Below the pieces are notes generated by a model. It was not told the origin of the DNA. It did not search any database and worked only from the letters and a program-made list of their open reading frames with translations. From NCBI RefSeq assembly GCF_024807945.1, contig NZ_JANUFD010000001.1:372001-436000 (forward strand): 64,000 nt of DNA, in the 5' to 3' direction. Every line of letters begins with the position of its first letter. Within the stretch, counting starts at the first letter, position 1. The translations under genes and the position numbers were made by a program. This stretch comes from Pseudomonas sp. JUb42 (GTDB lineage: Bacteria > Pseudomonadota > Gammaproteobacteria > Pseudomonadales > Pseudomonadaceae). Below, in pieces: positions 18,274-26,703 of the stretch.

Positions 18274-18647
18274 TGAGTTTTTATTGGGGGCTATGTATTG
18301 TATTGATTTCGCTGAATATGCTAGTCAGCTCCGGGATTATATTATTTTTTTATTATCGCAAGCTGACGCAGTTGGAAGGGTGTTTGGAAGGAATTCATTC
18401 AGTCGAATGGAACCGAACTGTATGTGGTGACGGGCTTCTAGGTCGTCAAATAAGGTTCTCCAATATAATAACAATTGTGCTTATGCCAACACTTCACTTC
18501 AAGCGCGGCGAAATTCCCAAGGACGCGGACAAGCGCATACCTGTGCGGCTTCGCCGACAGATGAAGGCTGCGGCTGCCTATGTGGCGGTCACGGGGCTGG
18601 CGATGGTTGCGCTATATTTTTTTGGCCCCGATCGATCCGTCAGCTAA
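18273..18647 (+). CDS. Small membrane protein, candidate immunity partner
   Basis: A 124-residue protein whose ATG overlaps the preceding stop (TGATG), so it is translationally coupled to the LysM/glycine-zipper gene. It has a hydrophobic helix at residues about 2-26 (WGLCIVLISLNMLVSSGIILFF) and another near the C terminus (AAAAYVAVTGLAMVALYFFG), with a basic loop between. Codon use is AT-richer than its neighbours. I do not recognise the family; the position and two-helix form are what immunity proteins against pore-forming effectors tend to have. A REPIN follows. Confidence 0.65.
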   Translation: MSFYWGLCIVLISLNMLVSSGIILFFYYRKLTQLEGCLEGIHSVEWNRTVCGDGLLGRQIRFSNIITIVLMPTLHFKRGEIPKDADKRIPVRLRRQMKAAAAYVAVTGLAMVALYFFGPDRSVS

Positions 18648-18655
18648 CCCAATCC

Positions 18656-18728
18656 TGTAGGAGCCGCCCAAGGCTGCGAACCGGGTTCACCAGGTAAACC
18701 GCTTTCGCAGCCTTCGGCAGCTCCTACA
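18656..18728. repeat. REPIN, type E
   Basis: Arms TGTAGGAGCCGCCCAAGGCT and GCAGCCTTCGGCAGCTCCTACA-type complement, 73 bp in all. The only copy of this type in the window; it lies between two convergent genes. Confidence 0.8.
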
Positions 18729-18757
18729 CAATCTCATTCCGATGCAGATGATCTGAC

Positions 18758-19222
18758 TTAAAACATCGGCCGCGCCGCCGCAATCGCCACCACCAGCAAC
18801 CCGATAATCAGGTTACTGCCCACCAGTCGCCGAATCCGCCCCAGCGCCGCCGCGCCGTCGGCCCATTGCTCTGCCTCCACTGCACGACGCAGTTCCGGCA
18901 GTTGCAGGCCCTGGATGCGGATGAACAGGGCGACCATGACCACGTACAGGCCGATCATCACCTGCACATAGCGTGGTGCGGTTTCGAAGCCGGTGAATTG
19001 CAGCTGGATCATGCCGATACCGCTGATCGGCAAAATCACCACAGCCGCCCAGACCCAGACGAAAAAGCGCGGGAACACATTCAGCCATAATTTAAGCCGT
19101 GGCGGGCCGTCCAGAGCAGCGACGGCCGCGGGGCGCAGGACCATCCAGGCGAAAAACATGCCGCCGACCCAGGTCAGGGCGGCCAGAACATGCAGGGTGT
19201 AGACGAGGGAAAAGGGTGTCAT
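18758..19222 (-). CDS. CopD-family integral membrane protein
   Basis: A 154-residue protein with four predicted membrane helices. The first begins FSLVYTLHVLAALTWVGGMFFAWMVLRP, with His residues in helix 1 and the WVGG motif shared with CopD and related small membrane proteins; a second pattern FPRFFVWVWAAVVILPISGIGMI follows. Family members bind copper or haem and are linked to copper handling, but short members such as this are mostly uncharacterised. It is transcribed away from dinG, sharing the ~100-base upstream region with it. Confidence 0.8.
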   Translation of the reverse strand: MTPFSLVYTLHVLAALTWVGGMFFAWMVLRPAAVAALDGPPRLKLWLNVFPRFFVWVWAAVVILPISGIGMIQLQFTGFETAPRYVQVMIGLYVVMVALFIRIQGLQLPELRRAVEAEQWADGAAALGRIRRLVGSNLIIGLLVVAIAAARPMF

Positions 19223-19321
19223 CAGGTACTCCGTTCTGCGCGGAAGGATTTAGCGAGGTATGATAGCGGCCTCTCAGAACTACTGAGAATTTATCCAGCA
19301 TATTTGTAGCGCCTCAAGCCC

Positions 19322-21466
19322 ATGATCAGTACCGAACTCAAGTCCCAGATTCAGGGCGCCTATTCGCGTTTCCTCGAAGCCAAGAGCCTCAAGCCCCGTT
19401 ATGGCCAGCGTTTGATGATCGCTGAGGTCGCCAAGGTGCTGGGCGATATCGAGACCGATGAAGAAGGGCGGCGCTCGGGTGACCCGGCCGTGGTCGCGGT
19501 GGAAGCGGGCACCGGTACCGGCAAGACCGTGGCCTATGCCATTGCCACCATTCCTACGGCCAAGGCGGCGGGCAAGCGCCTGGTCATCGCCACCGCCACT
19601 GTCGCCCTGCAGGAGCAGATCGTCTACAAGGATCTGCCCGAGCTGATGCGCAACAGCGGCATGAACTTCACCTTCGCCCTGGCCAAGGGGCGGGGGCGCT
19701 ACATGTGCCTGTCAAAGCTCGACATGCTCCTGCAGGAAGGCGACTCGGCCAACGCCACGGCGCAGCTGTTCGAGGAAGAAGGCTTCAAGATCGAGGTCGA
19801 TGAAGCCAGCCAGAAACTGTTTACCAGCATGATCGAAAAGCTCGCCGGCAACAAATGGGACGGCGACCGCGACAGCTGGCCCCAGGCCCTGGAAGATCAG
19901 GACTGGGCGCGCCTGACCACCGACCACAGCCAGTGCACCAATCGGCACTGTCCGAATTTTCAGCAGTGCGCCTTCTATAAGGCCCGCGAAGGCATGGGCA
20001 AAGTCGATGTGATCGTCACTAACCATGACATGGTCTTGGCCGATCTGGCGCTGGGCGGCGGCGCGGTGCTGCCTGATCCCCGGGACACCCTGTACGTCTT
20101 CGACGAAGGCCATCACCTGCCGGACAAGGCCATCGGCCACTTCGCCCACTACACCCGTCTGCGCTCTACCGCCGACTGGCTGGAGCAGACCGCCAAGAAC
20201 CTGACCAAACTGCTGGCCCAGCACCCGCTGCCGGGCGACCTGGGCAAGTTGATCGAACAAGTGCCGGAGCTGGCCCGGGAAATCAAGGGCCAGCAACAGT
20301 TCATGTTCAGTGCCTGCGAGCAATTGGCGGATTTCCGCGCCGGTGAAGACATGGAAGGTCGCGAGCGGCCGCGCCATCGCTTTATCGGCGGCGTGGTGCC
20401 CGAACATATCCGCGAGATGGGCATCGAGTTGAAAAAGGGCTTTGCCCGCCTCGACGACCTGTTCACCCGTCTGGCCGACCTGCTCAAGGAAGGCATGGAT
20501 GGCGAGGTCAATATCGGCATCGCCAGCCATCAGGCCGAAGAGTGGTATCCGTTGTTCGGCAGCCTGTTGGCGCGGGCCCACGGTAACTGGGAGTTGTGGA
20601 CGGCCTTTACCGCCGAGGACCCGGAGGACAGCCCGCCCATGGCGCGTTGGCTGACCCTGGCCGACAGCGGTTCGCTGTTCGATATCGAGGTCAATGCAAG
20701 CCCCATCCTCGCTGCCGAAATGCTGCGGCGTAACCTCTGGAACGTCGCCTACGGCGCCTTGGTGACCTCGGCAACCTTGACCGCCTTGGGCAAGTTCGAC
20801 CGCTATCGAATGCGTGCCGGGCTGCCCAAGGGCGCGGTGACAGCAGTGGTGCCGAGCCCGTTCCATCACGCCGATGCCGGTGTGCTGCGGGTGCCGGACC
20901 TTAAGGCCGATCCTCGCGACGCCGCTGCTCATACCGCCGCGATCATTCGTGAACTGCCGACTCTGGTCGAAGGCTCTCGGGGCACTCTGGTGCTGTTCTC
21001 TTCGCGCAAACAGATGCAGGACGTGTTTGACGGCCTGGAGCGGGACTGGCGCAAGCAAGTGTTCATTCAGGGCAACCTGTCCAAGCAGGAAACCCTCAAC
21101 AAGCACAAGGCCCGGGTCGATGGCGGTGATTCCAGCGTGCTGTTCGGCCTGGCCAGTTTCGCCGAAGGCGTGGATTTGCCCGGTGCCTACTGCGAGCATG
21201 TAGTGATCGCCAAGATTCCTTTTGCCGTACCGGACGATCCTGTGGAAGCGGCTCTGGCTGAGTGGATCGAAGCCCGTGGCGGCAATCCGTTCATGGAAAT
21301 CGCCGTGCCCGACGCCTCGCTGCGTCTGGTCCAGGCCTGCGGCCGGTTGCTGCGCACCGAAGAGGATCGCGGCACCATCACGCTGCTGGATCGGCGTTTG
21401 GTCACCCAGCGCTACGGCAAGGCGATTCTCAACGCGCTGCCGCCGTTCCGCCGCGAGATCTCCTGA
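19322..21466 (+). CDS. dinG: ATP-dependent DNA helicase DinG
   Basis: A 714-residue superfamily 2, XPD/Rad3-like helicase. Walker A is AGTGTGKT (about residue 64), motif II is DEGH, motif III region SATLTALG, and the C-terminal motif VI region is QACGRLLRTEEDRG. Four cysteines for the iron-sulphur cluster are present: about residues 128, 205, 210 and 216 (MCLSKL; SQCTNRHCPNFQQCAF). DinG unwinds DNA 5' to 3' and removes R-loops and D-loops, helping forks pass transcription. The length and motif set are complete. No SOS box is obvious to me in the short upstream region. Confidence 0.95.
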   Translation: MISTELKSQIQGAYSRFLEAKSLKPRYGQRLMIAEVAKVLGDIETDEEGRRSGDPAVVAVEAGTGTGKTVAYAIATIPTAKAAGKRLVIATATVALQEQIVYKDLPELMRNSGMNFTFALAKGRGRYMCLSKLDMLLQEGDSANATAQLFEEEGFKIEVDEASQKLFTSMIEKLAGNKWDGDRDSWPQALEDQDWARLTTDHSQCTNRHCPNFQQCAFYKAREGMGKVDVIVTNHDMVLADLALGGGAVLPDPRDTLYVFDEGHHLPDKAIGHFAHYTRLRSTADWLEQTAKNLTKLLAQHPLPGDLGKLIEQVPELAREIKGQQQFMFSACEQLADFRAGEDMEGRERPRHRFIGGVVPEHIREMGIELKKGFARLDDLFTRLADLLKEGMDGEVNIGIASHQAEEWYPLFGSLLARAHGNWELWTAFTAEDPEDSPPMARWLTLADSGSLFDIEVNASPILAAEMLRRNLWNVAYGALVTSATLTALGKFDRYRMRAGLPKGAVTAVVPSPFHHADAGVLRVPDLKADPRDAAAHTAAIIRELPTLVEGSRGTLVLFSSRKQMQDVFDGLERDWRKQVFIQGNLSKQETLNKHKARVDGGDSSVLFGLASFAEGVDLPGAYCEHVVIAKIPFAVPDDPVEAALAEWIEARGGNPFMEIAVPDASLRLVQACGRLLRTEEDRGTITLLDRRLVTQRYGKAILNALPPFRREIS

Positions 21467-21547
21467 GTCTGGTGTGTTCCCAAAGCGCGCTATCACTGGA
21501 ACAATGCTCGCCACTTTTTGTGCACCCGCCATCAGGAGATCCCACGA

Positions 21548-22696
21548 ATGCAGATCCAAGGTCATTTCGAGCTGCAATTCGAAGCCGTTCGCGAAGCGTT
21601 CGCCGCGCTTTTTGATGACCCTCAAGAGCGCGGGCTGGCGTTGTGCATTCAGATTGGCGGGCAAACTGTCGTCGACCTGTGGGCGGGCACTGCCGACAAG
21701 GACGGCGCCGAGGTCTGGCACAGCGATACCATCGCCAACCTGTTCTCCTGCACCAAGACCTTTACCGCCGTGGCTGCCCTGCAGCTGGTCGGCGAGGGCA
21801 AGCTGCACCTCGACGAACCTGTCGCGAAGCTCTGGCCGGAGTTCGCGACGGCGGGCAAGCAAGGCATCACCCTGCGTCATCTGCTGTGCCATCAGGCCGG
21901 TCTGCCAGCTCTGCACGAGACGCTGCCTGCCGAAGCCCTGTATGACTGGAACGCCATGACCGCCGCCCTTGCTGCCGAGACGCCGTGGTGGACGCCGGGT
22001 CAGGGCCATGGCTATGCCGCGATTACTTACGGCTGGCTGGTCGGGGAAATGATACGCCGCGCCGATGGCCGTGGGCCGGGTGAGTCCATTGCCGCGCGGA
22101 TTGCCCGGCCGCTGGGCCTGGATTTCCATGTCGGGCTGGCCGATGAAGAGTTTTATCGGGTCGCTCATATCGCTCGCGGCAAGGGCAATGTCGGTGACGA
22201 GGCCGCTCAGCGCCTGTTGCAGACCACCATGCGCGAACCGAACTCCATGACTGCCCGGGCCTTTACCAATCCGCCGTCGATCATGACCAGCACCAACAAG
22301 CCTGAATGGCGGCGCATGCAGCAACCGGCTGCCAATGGCCATGGCAACGCCCGAAGCCTTGCTGGTTTCTATACCGGCCTGCTTGAAGGCAGCTTGCTTG
22401 AGGCGGATTTGCTCAACGAACTGACCCGCACCCACGCCCAAGGGCAGGACCAAACGCTGCTGACCCAGACCCGCTTCGGCCTGGGTTGCATGCTCGATCA
22501 GCCGGACGTCGCCAATGCCACCTATGGCCTGGGCCCTAAAGCTTTCGGTCACCCTGGTGCAGGTGGCTCCATCGGCTTTGCCGACCCTGAGCGTGAGGTT
22601 GCTTTTGGCTTCGTCACCAACACCCTCGGCCCTTACGTCTTGATGGATCCACGGGCGCAAAAGCTGGCGCGGATTCTGGGTGAGTGTTTGCAATAA
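21548..22696 (+). CDS. Beta-lactamase-fold serine hydrolase (EstB-like esterase)
   Basis: A 382-residue class C beta-lactamase-related protein. The catalytic SxxK motif is SCTK (Ser67, Lys70), the YxN-type tyrosine is likely in GYAAITYGWLVGE, and the C-terminal part has HPGAGGSIGFADPE, the region of the third motif. There is no signal peptide, so it is cytoplasmic and more likely an esterase/lactamase of the EstB type than a penicillin-binding protein. ATG 21548 has a CAGGAGA site. It follows dinG by 81 bases and may be expressed from its own promoter. Confidence 0.88.
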   Translation: MQIQGHFELQFEAVREAFAALFDDPQERGLALCIQIGGQTVVDLWAGTADKDGAEVWHSDTIANLFSCTKTFTAVAALQLVGEGKLHLDEPVAKLWPEFATAGKQGITLRHLLCHQAGLPALHETLPAEALYDWNAMTAALAAETPWWTPGQGHGYAAITYGWLVGEMIRRADGRGPGESIAARIARPLGLDFHVGLADEEFYRVAHIARGKGNVGDEAAQRLLQTTMREPNSMTARAFTNPPSIMTSTNKPEWRRMQQPAANGHGNARSLAGFYTGLLEGSLLEADLLNELTRTHAQGQDQTLLTQTRFGLGCMLDQPDVANATYGLGPKAFGHPGAGGSIGFADPEREVAFGFVTNTLGPYVLMDPRAQKLARILGECLQ

Positions 22697-22851
22697 GTAT
22701 TCATCATAAGTACTTGTTTCATACCGATTGTCAGTTAATGCCCTGTTACAGGAACCGTGTGACGGTTTCCCTTTCCAAGAGTCTGTTTATGCGTGTTATA
22801 CGGACTCACTGCCGTTTCCCTGTTTGCTTACCATTTTTTACGGGTCACCCC

Positions 22852-23958
22852 ATGTCACTCAATAAAAGCCTTGCCATCGCCCTTTGCCTCGCCACTGCTG
22901 CGGGGTGTGCGCAAACTCCTCAGAAGGACGTCGCCGACGACAGCAGCCACAGCTGGTGGTCGTTTGGCAGCTCCGACACCAAGCCTGCCACGGCCCAGCA
23001 AGTCGCCACGTCGGCAGACAAGGCTGATGCGGCGGACGTGAAGCACTGGTACTGGCCGTTTGGTTCGGACGGCGCCGCTGCCAAGGCCGAAACTCCGGCT
23101 CAGCCGACTGTTGCCGCCAAGCCTGCGACCCCCGCGGTGGCCAAGGCCGACAGCGATAGCAAATGGTGGTGGCCATTTGCTGGCGATGCCGCCAAGTCGG
23201 CTGATCAGCCCAAGGCCGTCGCAGCAGTGATCGACCCCAAGGTGACCAAGGCCTGGCTCGATGACTACGAGCCGCGCCTGCGCGTGGCGATCAAGGACAG
23301 CCCGTTCGAACTCGAACGCCGTGAAGACCTGCTGGTAATCACCGCGCCCATCGACAGCTCCTTCAACCCGAACCGTCCGGCCTTGTTGCTACCGGTAACT
23401 CTGGGCCCGATTACTCGTCTGGCCAAGCTGGTCGAAGGCGATCCGAAAACTGCAGTATTGGTTCTGGGCCACGGCGATGCCGTCGGCGGCGCCGACCTCA
23501 ATCAGCAGATCAGCCAGCAGCGTGCCCAGTCCGTGGCGGCGATCTTCCGCCTCAGCGGACTGGAGCGTAATCGCTTGAGCCTGCGCGGCATGGGCTCGGC
23601 AATGCCTCGTGCGGCCAACGACAGTGTCCAGGGCCGTGCGCTGAACCGTCGCATTGAGATATTCATGACGCCGCAGAACACTATGTCGGTGCTGATGGCC
23701 AAGTATGAGATTCCCCAGGCTCCAACCCTGGCTGCAGTACAAAGCACCCAGGCCGCGCCTGCCGCAGTTGCTCCGGCGGCAGCCAAGCCTGCGGTAAAAG
23801 CACCGGCCAAGGCTGCGACCGACAAGAAAGCCGCACCGTCCACCGCCAAGGCGCCTGCAACCAAGAAGGCTGCTCCGGCCAAGAAAGCCGCTCCCGCCAA
23901 GGCCGTCCCTGCCAAGACGGCAAAGAAGGCGACCGGCGATCAGGCCAGCAGCAACTGA
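22852..23958 (+). CDS. OmpA-family envelope protein with Trp-rich repeats and a lysine/alanine tail
   Basis: A 368-residue product. A signal peptide ends at AAGC (a lipobox-like site, Cys about residue 19). Three short aromatic repeats follow at spacings of about 38 and 41 residues: HSWWSFGSSD, KHWYWPFGSDGAAAK and SKWWWPFAGDAAK. Then comes an OmpA C-terminal domain (about 150-300) with GHGDAVGGADLNQQISQQRAQ and RRIEIFMTP. The last ~60 residues are Ala/Lys/Pro-rich (APATKKAAPAKKAAPAK), like AlgP/histone H1-type tails. Start at 22852 is chosen for the leader; an upstream in-frame ATG at 22789 is possible. Probably anchored to the outer membrane and cell wall. Confidence 0.85.
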   Translation: MSLNKSLAIALCLATAAGCAQTPQKDVADDSSHSWWSFGSSDTKPATAQQVATSADKADAADVKHWYWPFGSDGAAAKAETPAQPTVAAKPATPAVAKADSDSKWWWPFAGDAAKSADQPKAVAAVIDPKVTKAWLDDYEPRLRVAIKDSPFELERREDLLVITAPIDSSFNPNRPALLLPVTLGPITRLAKLVEGDPKTAVLVLGHGDAVGGADLNQQISQQRAQSVAAIFRLSGLERNRLSLRGMGSAMPRAANDSVQGRALNRRIEIFMTPQNTMSVLMAKYEIPQAPTLAAVQSTQAAPAAVAPAAAKPAVKAPAKAATDKKAAPSTAKAPATKKAAPAKKAAPAKAVPAKTAKKATGDQASSN

Positions 23959-23990
23959 CCACGGATACTTTTAACGAAGGATAGGACGTC

Positions 23991-24638
23991 ATGACCCAAC
24001 CCCTGGCCGATATGCGCCGTGATTATGCTCGCGATGGTCTGGCCGAAGCCCAGGCTCCCGATGAGCCTTTCGCGCTGTTTCATCGCTGGTTCGACGAAGC
24101 GGTGCAAACCGAGCAGAAGCCGGTGGAAGCCAACGCCATGACACTGGCCACGGTCGATCAGGACGGGCGTCCGCACTGCCGGGTGCTGCTGCTCAAGGGG
24201 CTGGATGCGCAGGGCTTTACGTTTTTCACCAACTACGACAGCGCCAAGGGTGAACAACTGATTGCCAATCCTTTCGCCGCCATGACGTTCTTCTGGCCGA
24301 CGCTGGAACGTCAGGTGCGTATCGAAGGGCGGGTGGCCAAGGTGTCGCCTGAAGAGTCGGATGCCTACTATCAGGTCCGTCCGCTGGGCAGCCGCCTCGG
24401 CGCCTGGGCCTCGCCCCAGAGCCAGGTGATCGCCGATCGCGAGGAGCTGGAAAACCTGCTCAAGGACACCCAGGCCCGCTTCAGCGACAGCCAGCCACAC
24501 TGCCCGGAACACTGGGGTGGCTACCGCCTGCTGCCGGAGCGGATCGAGTTCTGGCAAGGCCGCCCGAGCCGCCTGCATGACCGTTTGAACTATCGCTTAC
24601 AGGGCGACAGTTGGCTGCGTGAGCGCCTTGCCCCGTAA
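23991..24638 (+). CDS. pdxH: Pyridoxamine 5'-phosphate oxidase
   Basis: A 215-residue FMN enzyme that oxidises pyridoxine 5'-phosphate or pyridoxamine 5'-phosphate to pyridoxal 5'-phosphate, the last step of vitamin B6 synthesis and salvage. The flavin-binding sequence [37 protein letters not shown] and the C-terminal signature [13 protein letters not shown] are all present. The usual length, cytoplasmic homodimer. It begins 32 bases after the OmpA-like gene. Confidence 0.97.
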   Translation: MTQPLADMRRDYARDGLAEAQAPDEPFALFHRWFDEAVQTEQKPVEANAMTLATVDQDGRPHCRVLLLKGLDAQGFTFFTNYDSAKGEQLIANPFAAMTFFWPTLERQVRIEGRVAKVSPEESDAYYQVRPLGSRLGAWASPQSQVIADREELENLLKDTQARFSDSQPHCPEHWGGYRLLPERIEFWQGRPSRLHDRLNYRLQGDSWLRERLAP

Positions 24639-24741
24639 CCGCTGTATGGCGGCTGAATAAACATTATTTAAAGATAGAGGGGCGTGACAGGGTCCGGGAC
24701 GCGGAGTCTAATGGAGGCCTGTTCACCCTGGAGGTATCTAT

Positions 24742-25206
24742 ATGCGCAAGTCTGCTTTGCTGGCGGCTTCATTCACAGCGATGGTGATGACACTCAGCGG
24801 CTGTACTTCGAGTCTGACCGGCGATTCGTATTCCCGCGATGAAGCGCGAGCTGTACAAACCGTTCGCCTGGGCACTATTGAGTCGTTGCGCCCAGTGAAG
24901 ATCGAAGGCACCAAGACGCCGATCGGCGCCGGTGCCGGTGCGATTGTCGGCGGTGTCGGCGGCAGCGCTATTGGCGGTGGTCGCGGCAGTATCGTCATGG
25001 CGGTAGTCGGCGCAGTGGCCGGCGGCCTTTTGGGTTCGGCGACCGAAGAAGGTTTGACCCGCACCCAAGGCGTCGAGATCACTGTGCGTGAAGACGACGG
25101 CAGCATGCGTGCCTACGTGCAGCAGGTTCAGGAAAACGAGATTTTCCGGGTCGGTGAGCGCGTACGCATCATGAGCCTCAACGGCACCAGTCGCGTCACT
25201 CATTGA
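24742..25206 (+). CDS. slyB: Outer-membrane glycine-zipper lipoprotein SlyB
   Basis: A 154-residue lipoprotein of the SlyB/PcpA family. Signal peptide with lipobox LSGC (Cys about residue 20), then a glycine zipper 2TM region, GAGAGAIVGGVGGSAIGGG and GAVAGGLLGSATEEG. The C-terminal domain has ITVREDDGSMRAYVQQVQENEIFRVGERVRIM. SlyB stabilises the outer membrane under stress; in enterobacteria it is under PhoPQ control, but no such site is claimed here. ATG 24742 follows a GGAGG-type site; a terminator follows the stop. Confidence 0.92.
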   Translation: MRKSALLAASFTAMVMTLSGCTSSLTGDSYSRDEARAVQTVRLGTIESLRPVKIEGTKTPIGAGAGAIVGGVGGSAIGGGRGSIVMAVVGAVAGGLLGSATEEGLTRTQGVEITVREDDGSMRAYVQQVQENEIFRVGERVRIMSLNGTSRVTH

Positions 25207-25222
25207 GTGTTGGTCAGCCAAT

Positions 25223-25255
25223 AAAAAATCCCGGTCGTGAGGCCGGGATTTTTTT
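25223..25255. terminator. Bidirectional terminator between slyB and nhaA
   Basis: AAAAAATCCCGG-TC-GTGAG-GCCGGGATTTTTTT: the stem has A and T runs on both sides, so it serves slyB (plus) and nhaA (minus). Confidence 0.9.
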
Positions 25256-25277
25256 GCGCGTTTTCTGTAGGAACTGA

Positions 25278-26453
25278 TCAGCCACTCTTGCGGCTAAAAA
25301 ACGCCATCACGGCATAACCGATAAACGCCGACAGGATCGACCCCGTCAGGATCCCCATGCGGTCTTCCCCGGCAAACTCGCTGACGCCCGGCACATAGGC
25401 CAGGGAGCCGACGAACAGGCTCATGGTGAAGCCGATACCGCACAGTATGGCGACGCCAAACACCTGACCCCAGCCCGCACCGGTCGGCAGCGTGGCCATG
25501 CGGGTCTTGACGGCCAGCCAGGTCAGGCCAAAGACCCCGACGGTCTTGCCGAGCAACAGGCCCAAGGCGATCCCGAAGGGTACCGGGTGGATAAAGCTAT
25601 CCAGAGTCACGCCCTTGAGTGACACCCCGGCATTGGCAAAGGCAAATAGCGGCAGGATGCCGTAGGCCACCCAGGGATGCAGGGAATGCTCCAGGGTGTG
25701 TGCCGGTGAGGCTTCCTCGTTACGGGTGCGCAGGGGAATGCAGAACGCCAGGATGACGCCGGCCAAGGTCGCATGCACGCCGCTCTTGAGCACGCAGACC
25801 CACAACACCAGGCCAATCAGCAGGTACGGCGCCAGCTTGACCACGCCCAATCGATTCATAGCTATCAGGGCGATGATCGAAGCGCCAGCCAGTGCCAGGG
25901 CCAGGCCCGACAACTCGCTTGAGTAGAACACCGCAATAACGATGATCGCCCCCAGGTCGTCGATGATCGCCAGAGTCATCAGGAACAGCTTCAGCGATAC
26001 CGGCACGCGCTTGCCGAGCAGGGCCAGCACGCCCAGGGCGAAGGCGATGTCGGTGGCCATGGGAATTGCCCAGCCAGTCATGGCCGATGGGCTGTCGTGG
26101 TTCAGTGCGGTAAAGACCAGCGCTGGAATCACCATACCGCCAACGGCCGCCGCGCCCGGCAGGACAATCTGCGAAATCTTCGACAGGTGGCCTTCCAGGA
26201 CTTCGCGTTTGACTTCAAGACCGATGATCAGGAAGAACAGGGCCATCAGGCCATCATTGATCCACAACAGCAGGGGTTTGGCGATTTTCACCGCGCCGAA
26301 CTGGGCCACTACGGGGATTTCCAGAAAGGCGTTGTACCAGCCGGACAGGGGTGAGTTATTGATGATCAGGGCCAGGATGGCGGCGGCGATCAGCAGCAGG
26401 CCACTGGCGGCCTCAAGCTGAAAAAAACGGGTGAACGTGCTACGCAGAGGCAA
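25278..26453 (-). CDS. nhaA: Na+/H+ antiporter NhaA
   Basis: A 391-residue inner-membrane antiporter exporting Na+ (or Li+) in exchange for H+. It has about twelve hydrophobic helices and the family motif [19 protein letters not shown], then [14 protein letters not shown], with the two essential neighbouring Asp residues. The frame is open to 26519 (a TTG) but no ATG lies in the first 80 codons. TTG at 26453 follows a GGAG ribosome site at good spacing and starts [18 protein letters not shown], matching the family's N terminus; this start is chosen, with moderate confidence. Monocistronic, convergent with slyB. Confidence 0.9.
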   Translation of the reverse strand: MPLRSTFTRFFQLEAASGLLLIAAAILALIINNSPLSGWYNAFLEIPVVAQFGAVKIAKPLLLWINDGLMALFFLIIGLEVKREVLEGHLSKISQIVLPGAAAVGGMVIPALVFTALNHDSPSAMTGWAIPMATDIAFALGVLALLGKRVPVSLKLFLMTLAIIDDLGAIIVIAVFYSSELSGLALALAGASIIALIAMNRLGVVKLAPYLLIGLVLWVCVLKSGVHATLAGVILAFCIPLRTRNEEASPAHTLEHSLHPWVAYGILPLFAFANAGVSLKGVTLDSFIHPVPFGIALGLLLGKTVGVFGLTWLAVKTRMATLPTGAGWGQVFGVAILCGIGFTMSLFVGSLAYVPGVSEFAGEDRMGILTGSILSAFIGYAVMAFFSRKSG

Positions 26454-26703
26454 GGTGTGCGCTCCATATTCATGCAAAAGGTCTGACACCCTAACCTGTG
26501 AATCAGGTTTATAAAACAAAAGTTATATTCGTTTTTGTTCTAAGCGGGCGGGCGGACTTGTCCGGGAGGCGTGTCTGTCAGCTATGTAACTTGGTGTTGC
26601 AAGAATCGTCCTTTTTTATTGTAGGACGTTTCTTTTTTTCTCGGAAAATAAAGGGCTAAGGGCGGGGGATCATTGCGATTCACCCGCCTTCGACGCTTCG
26701 GTT

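Noticed and set aside
19712..22693. A 993-codon minus-strand frame over dinG and the esterase gene
   Set aside because: It crosses two well-supported genes and their gap, with composition typical of antisense frames in GC-rich DNA.
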